Positions 17,684-26,631 of a stretch of 64,000 bases of DNA are shown one piece after another. Both the position numbers and the translations under genes were made by a program. Position 1 is the stretch's first letter, and each line of letters starts with the position of its first letter. Source of the stretch: Blautia luti (GTDB taxonomy: Bacteria > Bacillota > Clostridia > Lachnospirales > Lachnospiraceae); the NCBI RefSeq assembly GCF_013304735.1, contig NZ_JAAITI010000006.1, forward strand, positions 81,761 to 145,760. Direction: 5' to 3'. The notes beneath the pieces were generated by a model. The model was not told the origin of the DNA, searched no databases, and saw only the letters and a program-made list of their open reading frames with translations.

Positions 17684-19012
17684 TCATTCGCCGTCTTTTA
17701 CTTTCAGACAGATGATATGTTTCTCTTTGTCATATCCGTTAATACGGACCTTCATTCCCTCTTTTGTCTCTTCGCACTGTACATTAAGTGTTGAATCCAG
17801 TGTCTCTGCACTTCCTTTTACGCCCGGAATCAGCACTGTATTCTCTTCCTGGGAAAGTCCCTCTATAAATACATAAAGATCTTTTTCTTTTGCTGTAAAA
17901 AACAGCTGTACACCATCTCCTGCTGTTTCCGGAAGATGTGCGGAACAACTGGTATCATAAATACCTTCTCCGTTGATCTCCAGCCATTTTCCAAGCGCAA
18001 GAAGACGTTTTTCCTGCTCAGCCGGAATAGTTCCGTCTGGTTTCGGGCCGATATTGAGAAGCAGGTTTCCGTTATCAGATACTGTTGCAACCAGAAGATG
18101 AATCAGATCCGGAACACTGATCAGCTGATCATCTCCTTCATTTTCATTGTATCCGAAAGAAAGTCCCATACCGCGGCACATTTCCCACTTTTCCTTGCGA
18201 TTAGCTTCGCCCTGTTTGTATTCTTTTGTGCTGAAGTCATGATACAGTCCATTAAACCGGTCATTGACCACGCCTTCCTCCACCACATTATAATAATGTG
18301 CCAGGAAATACGGCATCATATGCTCACTCTGCTTTGGCCATCCAATATCATTCCAGAATACGGACGGGTGATATTTGTCTACCAGCTCTTTCATCTGGTT
18401 GTAAGAATAGTCTGCATACTCAAAAGTCGGGCAGGCATTTCCGAAATTGTCCTCTTCCTTGAAAATCGGATCATTGGCAAACTGCCAGTCGATCAGCCCT
18501 GAATAATAAAGTCCCATTTTCAGACCTTCACTGCGCACAGCATCTGTCAGCTCTCCTGTGATATCTCTCTTCGGACCAAGTTCTTCACAGTTGAAATCTG
18601 TATATTCACTGGGATACAGGCAGAAACCATCATGATGCTTCGTTGTCAGCACAACATATTTTGCCCCTGATTTGCGGAAAAGTTCTGCCCACTTCTGTGG
18701 CTGCCAGTTCTCAGCCTTCCACATTGGCAGGAAATCTTCATAAGAAAAATCCTTGCCGTATTTCTCAATGTGATGTTCATAAGAAGGTCCTTTTCCAACA
18801 TTTATGGAATTATAATACCACTCCGCATAAGGATTGTTGCAGAACCATTCTTCATTGGTCTCCACCGCACCAAGCTCCCATGTTCTTGGCGCGAAGGCAG
18901 GAACTGAATAGATTCCCCAGTGGATAAAAATTCCGAATTTACAGCCGTCATACCATTTCGGTACCTCATGCTCATTTACAGAATTCCATGTTCCTGTATA
19001 TTTTTTTGACAT
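17684..19012 (-). CDS. Alpha-L-fucosidase, glycoside hydrolase family 29
   Basis: Retaining exo-fucosidase. The GH29 fold signatures are KFGIFIHWGIYSVPAF (residues 25-40), AKYVVLTTKHHDGFCLY (117-133) and SVFWNDIGWP near 217-226; D222 is the expected nucleophile. The acid/base residue cannot be assigned by eye. There is no signal peptide, so the enzyme works in the cytoplasm on imported fucosylated oligosaccharides. Length 442 is typical of short GH29 enzymes without a carbohydrate-binding module. It is the last gene of the solute-binding protein-permease-permease-GH29 operon. Confidence 0.93.
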   Translation of the reverse strand: MSKKYTGTWNSVNEHEVPKWYDGCKFGIFIHWGIYSVPAFAPRTWELGAVETNEEWFCNNPYAEWYYNSINVGKGPSYEHHIEKYGKDFSYEDFLPMWKAENWQPQKWAELFRKSGAKYVVLTTKHHDGFCLYPSEYTDFNCEELGPKRDITGELTDAVRSEGLKMGLYYSGLIDWQFANDPIFKEEDNFGNACPTFEYADYSYNQMKELVDKYHPSVFWNDIGWPKQSEHMMPYFLAHYYNVVEEGVVNDRFNGLYHDFSTKEYKQGEANRKEKWEMCRGMGLSFGYNENEGDDQLISVPDLIHLLVATVSDNGNLLLNIGPKPDGTIPAEQEKRLLALGKWLEINGEGIYDTSCSAHLPETAGDGVQLFFTAKEKDLYVFIEGLSQEENTVLIPGVKGSAETLDSTLNVQCEETKEGMKVRINGYDKEKHIICLKVKDGE

Positions 19013-19041
19013 TTTTCATATCCTCCTTGATATTATCCGCA

Positions 19042-19863
19042 TCAGCCCTTTACAGCACCGGCTGTCATACCTGCGATCACCCATTTCTGTGCAAAAATGT
19101 ATACCAGGATTACCGGCAAAGAAACCAGTACAACGTCTGCGCATACAAGATTCCAGCTTCTGCTGAACTGTCCGTAGAAATTGTATACAGAAAGAGGCAG
19201 CGTCCACTTGGAAGAAGAATTCAGAAGATACATCGGAATCTGAAGCTCATTCCATACCCACATAAAATTCAGAACGCCTGTTGTTGCAAGAACCGGTTTC
19301 AGAAGCGGCATGATCACTGTGCAGAACAGTCTTCCGCCTACTGCACCGTCCATAACTGCTGCCTCATCCAGTTCTTTCGGGATTCCTTTAATAAATCCGC
19401 TGAACATCATTGTTGTAAACGGCATGTACAGAGAAGAATATACAAGACAGAGACCGATTCTTGATCCGTAAATCCCCATTTTCTGCATCAGCTGGATAGT
19501 TGGAAGTGCAGCAAAAGGTGCAATGATTCCAAGAGTGATGATCTTATACCCGATCCTGCATCCTTTTGTATCTCTTCGTACAATGATAAAGCTTAAGAAT
19601 GCAGAAAGAGAAACGATCAGTGCCACTGATATAAAGGTGATAAACACACTGTTCCCGAGAGAACGCATAAAATCTTTTTCCAGAACTGTTATGTAGTTTT
19701 CCGGATGCCACTCACTTGGCAGGCTGATATTCATATAAGCAGCTTCGCCTTTGTTTTTAAAGGAAGTGAGAAGCACCATCAGCATCGGATAGATCGTCAC
19801 GATGCTCACAAGCCAGAGAATGATCTCCAGTATCAGATTGATCCTAGTTTTTTTCTTATTCAT
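19042..19863 (-). CDS. Carbohydrate ABC transporter permease (MalG-like, CUT1)
   Basis: Inner-membrane permease of 273 residues with about six membrane segments and the cytoplasmic EAA loop DEAAVMDGAVGGRLFCTVIMPLLKP (about residues 178-202), which couples to the ATPase. The start ATG at 19863 lies 1 bp after the stop of the partner permease; the longer open frame is inside that gene. No ATPase gene is present, which is normal for CUT1 systems served by a shared MsmX/MsmK ATPase. Confidence 0.93.
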   Translation of the reverse strand: MNKKKTRINLILEIILWLVSIVTIYPMLMVLLTSFKNKGEAAYMNISLPSEWHPENYITVLEKDFMRSLGNSVFITFISVALIVSLSAFLSFIIVRRDTKGCRIGYKIITLGIIAPFAALPTIQLMQKMGIYGSRIGLCLVYSSLYMPFTTMMFSGFIKGIPKELDEAAVMDGAVGGRLFCTVIMPLLKPVLATTGVLNFMWVWNELQIPMYLLNSSSKWTLPLSVYNFYGQFSRSWNLVCADVVLVSLPVILVYIFAQKWVIAGMTAGAVKG

Positions 19864-19864
19864 A

Positions 19865-20734
19865 TTATAACACCGTCTCCCATCTTGATGAAAACTTCTG
19901 ATATACAACTGAAACAATGACCAGAAGCACTGTGAATACAAGGTTGACAGCTACAGATTGTGAATAACGTCCTGCAGACATTTCATTCATCATCAGCGTT
20001 CCGAAACTCTCAGTCGCATTTCCTGGGCCGCCGCCTGTCATAACGTAAATCAGATCGAACATTTTCAATCCATAAATCAGACTGAACAGAATATTAACGT
20101 TTACAGTAGGCATGATCAGCGGAAGTGTGATATGGCGGAAAAGCTGCCACTCAGATGCACCGTCAAGCTTACCTGCCTCCAGATAATCAGAAGAAACTGA
20201 CTGCAGACCCGCAAGTGTGATGATGATCGCATATCCCACATTTCTCCATACCTCAGCTACGCAGATAGCAAAAACTGCTGTGCCTCGTTTTCCCAGCCAC
20301 TGTATATTTGCAATTCCCATAAGGTTCAGGATATTATTGATCGTACCGTGACGTGTCTGAAATACAGCACTGAAGATAAGGCCTACAACAAGGCAGGAAA
20401 AGATAGACGGGATAAAATAAACCGTTCTCAGAGCAGTCCGTGTTTTGATCTCACGGTTCAGGATATAGGCAAATACAAAGCCCAGAAGTGTTACGGTAAT
20501 GGTTTTTACGCCTGCGTAGATCAGGGTATTTACAAAGGCTACCGGCACTTTCGTACTCGTAAGAACTGACATGATATTTTCAAATCCCACAAATTTCAGA
20601 TTGGTTGTTCTGGCTGCACTCCAGTTGGTAAATGCATAGTAATAACCCACAGTGGACGGTACAATAAAGAAGATAAAAAATACCACAGCAGGGATCAGTG
20701 CCAGATACAGCGGATATATTTTTTTTCGATTCAT
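19865..20734 (-). CDS. Carbohydrate ABC transporter permease (MalF-like, CUT1)
   Basis: A 289-residue polytopic permease. The first membrane helix (IPAVVFFIFFIVPSTVGYYYAF) and the EAA loop YLEAGKLDGASEWQLFRHITLPLIMP near residues 184-209 are clear, as is the LKMFDLIYVMTGGGPGNATE block typical of MalF/UgpA/LacF permeases. Strong GGAGG upstream. It forms a heterodimer with the permease encoded next. Confidence 0.94.
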   Translation of the reverse strand: MNRKKIYPLYLALIPAVVFFIFFIVPSTVGYYYAFTNWSAARTTNLKFVGFENIMSVLTSTKVPVAFVNTLIYAGVKTITVTLLGFVFAYILNREIKTRTALRTVYFIPSIFSCLVVGLIFSAVFQTRHGTINNILNLMGIANIQWLGKRGTAVFAICVAEVWRNVGYAIIITLAGLQSVSSDYLEAGKLDGASEWQLFRHITLPLIMPTVNVNILFSLIYGLKMFDLIYVMTGGGPGNATESFGTLMMNEMSAGRYSQSVAVNLVFTVLLVIVSVVYQKFSSRWETVL

Positions 20735-20810
20735 GAATTTCCTCCTTAAACAATTTCAGGTTTGAAGTTTTACCCTCAAACCTGAAACCATCTTTAAAAC
20801 GGATGTTTAT

Positions 20811-22079
20811 TTACTGGGCAAAAGACTCAAGTGTTGCAACTCTGTCATCATCGATCAGTTTTACACATTCTTCTACGCTGATGTCTCCGTTCATAAGCTG
20901 AAGCAGAGCCTTGCCACCTTCCTGCTGGTTGAAACCAACGATCTTCGGCTGTGCGGAAGATGCACGGATCAGTTTATCTACGCTGTCTTTGTTTCCATCA
21001 TACTGAGTGGAATTTACATTGGTTGTCTCCTGTTTGAATACTGCTGCTGTGGAAACACCATCAAATGCCTGGTTGTAATTCTCCGGATCTGCCATAAAGT
21101 TTACGAAATCACTGGCAGCCTCTACATTATCACCATTTTTGTTTACAAGCATCAGGTTTACATTTCCGCCTTCATAGGTTCCCTCATCGCAGGTTCCCAT
21201 AAATACAGGCATGATTCCGAAATCATCACCTACATAATCATAAGATTCACTGTCATAATCTGTGTCAAACCAGGTATCCCAGCAGAAGAGCATTGCAGCT
21301 TCACCTGTTCCAAGAACCTCACTTGTGTAATCCCATGTATCAGATGCAAAGTTCTTTCCAAAGTATCCTTTATCTGCTGCTTCTTTAAACCAGGTACACA
21401 TATCTGTGAATTCCGGGATATCTGCGTAGGACATTTCTCCTGCATTCAGTTTTTCGATATATTCCGGATGCTCCTCAAGTACAGGATCCAGTGCGAACTG
21501 ATAAAGGATTGGCCATGCATCAGCTGCTGCAAGGTAAATCGGCTGTACTCCGTTCTCCAGAAGTGTATCACAGGCTGCATTGAATTCTTCCTGTGTTGTA
21601 GGCTGCTCAATTCCCAGTTCCTCGAAGATCTTTGTGTTATAGAAGCAGCCGGAGTTGGATGCTTCCCAGAACGGAAGTCCGATCACTTTGTCATTGTAGG
21701 TTGCCTGTGGAAGAACTGAGTCCTGAATATCGGACACCCAGTCAGCATCGGACCAGTCTACAAAATTCTCTTCCGGATTAAAGTTTTTCAGGTTGCTGTT
21801 TCCGAAATGAATGTAAAGATCCGGGATATCACCTGTTGTAAATTTTGTCAGTGCAATGGTCTCTGCATTATCTGTATCAAGACCCTGCTGGTCAATCTTG
21901 TTTCCGGAAGACTCTTCCCACAGAGAAATGATCTTCTGCATGTACGGTTTTGCAAGGTCATCTGCATTTCCGTAAAGTGTCAGTGTTACTCCATCTGCTG
22001 CGCTGGCGGTTACCACGCTCCCGAATACAGATACCGTCATGCACGCTGCCATAAGTGCTGCAAACATTTTTTTCTTCAT
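20811..22079 (-). CDS. Extracellular solute-binding protein for sugars (ABC, cluster B)
   Basis: A 422-residue family 1 binding protein that delivers an oligosaccharide to the two permeases. It has a signal peptide (KKKMFAALMAACMTVSVFGSVVTASA) with a likely type I cleavage after TASA; a Cys at 13 sits in a poor lipobox, so membrane anchoring is uncertain. Core blocks such as SLWEESSGNKIDQQGLDTDN, LPFWEASNSGCFYNTKIFEELGI and GTGEAAMLFCWDTW fit the family. The cytoplasmic fucosidases next to it suggest a fucosylated ligand. It is transcribed from a regulated promoter divergent from the sensor kinase. Confidence 0.93.
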   Translation of the reverse strand: MKKKMFAALMAACMTVSVFGSVVTASAADGVTLTLYGNADDLAKPYMQKIISLWEESSGNKIDQQGLDTDNAETIALTKFTTGDIPDLYIHFGNSNLKNFNPEENFVDWSDADWVSDIQDSVLPQATYNDKVIGLPFWEASNSGCFYNTKIFEELGIEQPTTQEEFNAACDTLLENGVQPIYLAAADAWPILYQFALDPVLEEHPEYIEKLNAGEMSYADIPEFTDMCTWFKEAADKGYFGKNFASDTWDYTSEVLGTGEAAMLFCWDTWFDTDYDSESYDYVGDDFGIMPVFMGTCDEGTYEGGNVNLMLVNKNGDNVEAASDFVNFMADPENYNQAFDGVSTAAVFKQETTNVNSTQYDGNKDSVDKLIRASSAQPKIVGFNQQEGGKALLQLMNGDISVEECVKLIDDDRVATLESFAQ

Positions 22080-22126
22080 TGTAAATTTCCTCCCTTTGTT
22101 TGTTTTTTCGTTCTTAATATGGTCAT

Positions 22127-22186
22127 ATTATATAAAACTGCCTTCGGAAAATCCATGGACTTTTGTTTAATCCAACATGTACTTTT
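22127..22186 (-). promoter_or_regulatory. Regulated promoter of the fucoside ABC operon with two direct repeats
   Basis: On the minus strand the -10 box is TATAAT (22127-22132) and no good -35 is present (TGGATT). Upstream lie two direct repeats 22 bp apart: AAAAGTACATG (22176-22186) and AAAAGTCCATG (22154-22164), the nearer ending exactly 21 bp before the -10. The same arrangement occurs at the GH95 promoter, so this is the likely site of the YesN-type AraC regulator encoded at 26632. Confidence 0.65.
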
Positions 22187-22226
22187 TTCCTTTTTTACAT
22201 TCTTCCATCTATTTGTACAATTTTCC

Positions 22227-22255
22227 TTGTTTCTTTTTCGCTGTTCATATAAAAT
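22227..22255 (+). promoter_or_regulatory. Sigma-A type promoter of the sensor kinase gene
   Basis: TTGTTT (22227-22232) and TAAAAT (22250-22255) with a 17-bp spacer, about 24 nt before the kinase start and divergent from the ABC operon promoter. Confidence 0.5.
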
Positions 22256-22285
22256 AGATACAAGAAATCTTCCGGAGGAACGATC

Positions 22286-24124
22286 ATGAAATTCCATGAA
22301 TTTTCTTTTCAAAAAAAGCTGTTCATTTCCTGCATCCTGCTAAACTCCCTTCTGCTTGTCGGTTTTTCGCTGTTTTTCTATTATTATTCGGCAAATTCCC
22401 TGCGGGAGAACATGCGCAGTACATTAAGCGGCAGTGCATCCATGATACAGAACAATCTGGACACCCTTCTCAATGATGCAGATAATACGCTGAAAGAGCT
22501 GCAGCTAAACGCCTCACTCCTTGATACTGCCAGAAATATCCCTGAGGGCGAAAACAACTACCTGCCTACCCATATCACAGCCAGATCTGCTTTTCAGGAC
22601 CGGTTCCGCACTACCTTGATGTCTTCAGACCTGGATATATCCCTTAATTATGTCAGCAAATATTACGACCATCTGGGAACTTCTTCCCCAAACGGTACCA
22701 GTTATACAAAAAAAACCGTTCTGGAGAACAATCCCTATCTTACAGACGTTATAGATAACATTAATTATGTTTTATATGTCCCTCCTCACAAGGATTACTG
22801 GAAAAACAACCGAACTGTAATTTCTGTTGTACGTTCCATGCGGGATATTTATCATCAGTACGGACTTCTTATTGCTGATTTTGATATGGATACCCTGACC
22901 AGACAACTTCTCTCCGGTTTTGATACTCCTGAAGATTATGATATCACCATTCTGGATGATGCTGATAATCTGGTTTACACAAGTGCATCCTCACTGAACC
23001 GCAGGACTTTTCTGGCCAGCTGGCGTTCCGCTTCCGAGATTTCTCCTGACAGTGGCAGCTTTTCCTACGGAAATCTTTCTGTTTCCAGCTATCACCTTTC
23101 CGATAAGACCGGATGGACGGTGATCCTCAGTGAGAATTCTTCCATATTTGCAGCCTCCATAAAACGGCTTCTCATAATCAGCACATTGCTTTTTGTAATC
23201 ATGTTCATAATTATGTCCACCTTCCTTATGGTACTGACGCGAAACCTCACACAGCCACTTCGACAGCTGACAGATAAGCTGACAGTTCTTGATCCCGGGG
23301 AAAATATTTCTGCTATTCCCGGAAGCAGCGATAATGAGATCATCTTTCTCACCAATGCGATCCAGGGATATCTTTCTGAAATTTACGACCAGAACCAGCG
23401 TCTTGCAGAACAACGGAAACGGACATTGATTGCCCACTATGACGCCATGGAAGCGCAGCTGAACCCGCATTTTCTGTACAATACTCTTTCTGTCATCGGA
23501 ATGACAGGGCTGGCCTCTGGAAATATGGATGTTTCCAACATGTGCACAGAGCTTTCCCAGCTTCTTCGCTATTCCCTCTCCTACACAGGGCAGTCCGTTA
23601 TTTTGTCCCAAGAGATCGACAATGCAAGACATTACCTCTATATTATGAAGATACGCTACGAAGACGATCTGGAATACGAATGGCAGCTTGATGAGTCCCT
23701 GAATTCCATTACTGTGCCAAAGCTGATTCTTCAGCCTCTTATTGAAAACTGTTTTCAGCATGGCTTCCACCAGGCCGGCGTGGAGATTCCTCCTCCCTGG
23801 AAGATTTCCATACGTTCCCACTGTGACGACACCCGGTGGTATCTGTCCATCTCCAACAACGGAGCTCCGTTTCCTGAAGAAAAGCTTACTGCTCTTCACC
23901 AGAAACTCTCCGGCTTCACCTTTACCGGAAACCAGGATATGGATTACGAAAACACCTTTCGCCATCAGGGCTATGGCCTGGAAAATACCATTCTCCGTTT
24001 TCATATTTATTACCGCGGCGAAGAATATTTCCATGTTTCCAAAAATGATTCTGACAACCTTACGACCGTCACCATCGGCGGCCCGTTAAAGCCCGAAAAA
24101 TTATTCAGCCGGAGCACTTCCTGA
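22286..24124 (+). CDS. YesM-type sensor histidine kinase
   Basis: Membrane sensor of 612 residues. TM1 is at about residues 13-35, then an extracellular sensing domain, TM2 around 292-317 (LLIISTLLFVIMFIIMSTFLMV), HAMP (about 318-370), the His_kinase motif EAQLNPHFLYNTLS with H395 as the likely phosphorylated residue, and a HATPase domain with PKLILQPLIENCFQHGF and GYGLENTILRF. This class pairs with AraC-type response regulators and senses sugars or their binding proteins. The partner is at 26632; the two genes flank GH95. Ribosome binding site GGAGGAACG. Confidence 0.93.
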   Translation: MKFHEFSFQKKLFISCILLNSLLLVGFSLFFYYYSANSLRENMRSTLSGSASMIQNNLDTLLNDADNTLKELQLNASLLDTARNIPEGENNYLPTHITARSAFQDRFRTTLMSSDLDISLNYVSKYYDHLGTSSPNGTSYTKKTVLENNPYLTDVIDNINYVLYVPPHKDYWKNNRTVISVVRSMRDIYHQYGLLIADFDMDTLTRQLLSGFDTPEDYDITILDDADNLVYTSASSLNRRTFLASWRSASEISPDSGSFSYGNLSVSSYHLSDKTGWTVILSENSSIFAASIKRLLIISTLLFVIMFIIMSTFLMVLTRNLTQPLRQLTDKLTVLDPGENISAIPGSSDNEIIFLTNAIQGYLSEIYDQNQRLAEQRKRTLIAHYDAMEAQLNPHFLYNTLSVIGMTGLASGNMDVSNMCTELSQLLRYSLSYTGQSVILSQEIDNARHYLYIMKIRYEDDLEYEWQLDESLNSITVPKLILQPLIENCFQHGFHQAGVEIPPPWKISIRSHCDDTRWYLSISNNGAPFPEEKLTALHQKLSGFTFTGNQDMDYENTFRHQGYGLENTILRFHIYYRGEEYFHVSKNDSDNLTTVTIGGPLKPEKLFSRSTS

Positions 24125-24146
24125 CAGGGAAGCCTCCGGCTTTTTT
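24107..24146 (+). terminator. Rho-independent terminator overlapping the end of the kinase gene
   Basis: AGCCGGAG and CTCCGGCT form the stem, with an inner CTTCC/GGGAAG pairing, followed by TTTTTT. The kinase stop codon lies in the loop. Confidence 0.8.
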
Positions 24147-24155
24147 CCTTAAACT

Positions 24156-26471
24156 TTATTTACTCCTGATCTGATAGATCGCGTCTTTCTCTGTATCAAA
24201 TACGTATCTTTCTTTTTCATCTATGATCACAGGAACTTTTATTCCATCTTTGGATATCTCCAGTTCCTCTCTGCATCTGAGAACTGCTTTTTCCCCATGT
24301 TTCGAAAGAAGCCACCCATGAGAAAATCTGCCCTTTTCCCAGGTCATATCCACCTCAAAACCGCCTTCTGCACAAATACCTGTGACGCTTCCCTCCTGCC
24401 AGTTTTTCGGAAGAGCCGGAAGCAGGAATATCTCATCCAGATGGCTCTGGAGCAGCACCTGGGCAATTCCGCACGCTCCGCCGAAATTTCCGTCTATCTG
24501 GAATACCCACGGAATACCTGAAATCCGCTCAAGTGGCGGATGCAGATCAAACATATTCGGTGCTGTCAGTTTATTGAGAAGATAATCGATATATTCCTCT
24601 GCTTTATCTCCATTTTGAAGTCTTGCATACAGATTGATCAGCCATGCACAACTCCAGCCTGTGTGACCGCCACCAAATTTCATTCGTCTCTCCAGAGATT
24701 TCTCACATGCTTTTACCAGCTCCGGATTCTCATATTCATTAATCTGGTTTGCCGGAAACAGGGGATATAAATGCGAAAAATGTCTGTGCCCAAGTTCCCA
24801 CTCCTCATAATCTTCTCTCCATTCCAACAGCTGACCGTATTTTCCAACCTTGTACAAAGGGAGCTTATCAAGAGTTTCATGCACCCAGTCTTCCTGAGAT
24901 GCTTTTTTCCCAAGGATCCTGTTTCCTTCCAGATAGGCATGAAAAATATCTCTCAGGATTCCGGTATCCATGGTACAGCCTGCGCAGGCACTTCCCGTTG
25001 TTCCATCTGCCTGATAATAGGTATTCTCCGGAGAAACAGAAGGACACACCACCATTTCACCCTGATCTTCGATCATGAAATCTTTAAAAAACAACACGCA
25101 CTCTTCCAGAACCGGCATCATCCTCTCCAGAAAAGCCTGGTCCATGGTATAGCGGTAATGCTTCCAGATATGTGCTGCCAGCCATGCGCCGCCCATTACC
25201 CAGTATGACGCTGCCAGTGCCAGATCCTGCGGTGCTGTGTCTGCCCAGATATCTGTGTTATGATGTGCCACAAAACCTCTGCATCCATACATTTCCCTCG
25301 CTGTTTTCTTTCCATTCTCCACCATTCGTTCCAGCAGGTCAAAAAGCGGCTCATGACACATGGAAAGATTACAGATCTCTGCTGGCCAGTAATTCATTTC
25401 TGTGTTGATATTGATGGTATATTTGGAATCCCAGGTAGGCTCCAGCTTCTCACACCAGATTCCCTGAAGATTGGCAGGAAGTCCTCCCGGGCGGCTGCTC
25501 GCCATAAGAAGATATCTTCCGTATCCATAATAAAGAGCTGCCAGCCCTTTGTCTTTTTTACCTTCCCGGAGTCGTTTCAGGCGTTGATCTGTTGGAAGTC
25601 CGGACAGACCTTCATCCTCTTTCAGTTTCAGAACAGAACGGTCAAACACCTTGCTGTGTTGCTCCACATGTTCTGCCAGTATTCGGTCAAAATCCTCTGC
25701 TGTGTAAGAAGCCAGCTGTTCTTTGAGGTAGCTGTATGGATCCTCGACCTTCTTTTTTCGGTAAGGGAAAGTAGTCACTCCGTTTACATAAAAAATCACC
25801 CTGGAAGCATTTTGGATCACCAGGTGTTCTCCGATCACCTGTACACTTCCGCCTTCTGACACCGCGCGGGCCTGAATGCAGAATTCACTTCCACCCTTTC
25901 CCAGATCTCCATCAATATAAATACTGTCCTCACCGGCTTTTCCTGCACAGTTGTAAAATCGTCCCCTTGTTATCAGAACAGACATGGCAAGACCTTCTTC
26001 TCTGTCTGTGGAAAACTCCGCTGCCATCAAATCTTCTTTTTCAGAGATCAGACATCGCATTCTGTACTGTGCTCCATTATGTACAAACGAAGTACTTGCA
26101 ACACCTTTTTCCAGATCCAGCTCTCTTCTGTAATTCTGGATCTCTCCCTCTTCGTGATCTATGCTGTAATTCACATCACACATGGTCTGATACGGCCGTT
26201 CGCTCTGAGGTGTTCCAGACAATGCAAAAAGTTCCAGTTTCTGAGCTTCCCGGATCTTTCCTTCCAGCACCAGTTTCCGGATTTCCGGGAAATACTTCGC
26301 CGCGTCCGGATTGATGCGGTCAAGCGGTCCTCCATAGACAATACTCTCCTCATTCATCTGGATCTGTCCGCAAAAAGGTTCACCGGATATCATAGCTCCC
26401 ATCCGGCCATTACCAAGAGGCAATGCTTCGATCCAGCTTTTTGCTGCTTCTGTATACCATAAACAGTTCAT
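24156..26471 (-). CDS. Alpha-L-fucosidase, glycoside hydrolase family 95
   Basis: Inverting fucosidase, typically acting on alpha-1,2-linked fucose. The 771 residues match the family. Visible blocks: N-terminal ALPLGNGRMGAMISG, the central NINTEMNYWPAEI (equivalent to the catalytic Asn pair), CPSVSPENTY (catalytic Glu region) and FQIDGNFGGACGIAQVLLQSH (catalytic Asp region). There is no signal peptide, so it is cytoplasmic like the GH29 enzyme. The ATG at 26471 follows GGAGGAAGAAT; the longer open frame upstream runs through the promoter and is not coding. Confidence 0.94.
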   Translation of the reverse strand: MNCLWYTEAAKSWIEALPLGNGRMGAMISGEPFCGQIQMNEESIVYGGPLDRINPDAAKYFPEIRKLVLEGKIREAQKLELFALSGTPQSERPYQTMCDVNYSIDHEEGEIQNYRRELDLEKGVASTSFVHNGAQYRMRCLISEKEDLMAAEFSTDREEGLAMSVLITRGRFYNCAGKAGEDSIYIDGDLGKGGSEFCIQARAVSEGGSVQVIGEHLVIQNASRVIFYVNGVTTFPYRKKKVEDPYSYLKEQLASYTAEDFDRILAEHVEQHSKVFDRSVLKLKEDEGLSGLPTDQRLKRLREGKKDKGLAALYYGYGRYLLMASSRPGGLPANLQGIWCEKLEPTWDSKYTININTEMNYWPAEICNLSMCHEPLFDLLERMVENGKKTAREMYGCRGFVAHHNTDIWADTAPQDLALAASYWVMGGAWLAAHIWKHYRYTMDQAFLERMMPVLEECVLFFKDFMIEDQGEMVVCPSVSPENTYYQADGTTGSACAGCTMDTGILRDIFHAYLEGNRILGKKASQEDWVHETLDKLPLYKVGKYGQLLEWREDYEEWELGHRHFSHLYPLFPANQINEYENPELVKACEKSLERRMKFGGGHTGWSCAWLINLYARLQNGDKAEEYIDYLLNKLTAPNMFDLHPPLERISGIPWVFQIDGNFGGACGIAQVLLQSHLDEIFLLPALPKNWQEGSVTGICAEGGFEVDMTWEKGRFSHGWLLSKHGEKAVLRCREELEISKDGIKVPVIIDEKERYVFDTEKDAIYQIRSK

Positions 26472-26496
26472 ATTCTTCCTCCCTGTTTTTTTTCCT

Positions 26497-26556
26497 ATCA
26501 TATCATACCTTCTGTATATACAACATGGAGAAAAAGCGACTTTCGTATGGACTTTT
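26497..26556 (-). promoter_or_regulatory. Regulated promoter of GH95 with two direct repeats
   Basis: On the minus strand the -10 is TATGAT (26497-26502). Direct repeats AAAAGTCCATA (26546-26556) and TTTTCTCCATG (26524-26534) are 22 bp apart; the nearer ends 21 bp before the -10. Spacing is identical to that at 22127-22186, so both promoters are probably controlled by the same AraC-family regulator. Confidence 0.65.
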
Positions 26557-26559
26557 TTC

Positions 26560-26587
26560 TTGTTTTCAGGTCTATTCATGCTATAAT
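26560..26587 (+). promoter_or_regulatory. Sigma-A type promoter of the response regulator gene
   Basis: TTGTTT (26560-26565) and TATAAT (26582-26587) with a 16-bp spacer, divergent from the GH95 promoter and close to its repeats. Confidence 0.55.
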
Positions 26588-26631
26588 TAGAACATATGCA
26601 AAAAATTTCTTTCACATATAAAGGAGAAATT

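Noticed and set aside
22991..24034. 347-codon open frame antisense to the YesM-type kinase
   Set aside because: No ribosome binding site, protein composition unlike a real protein, fully inside a well-supported gene.
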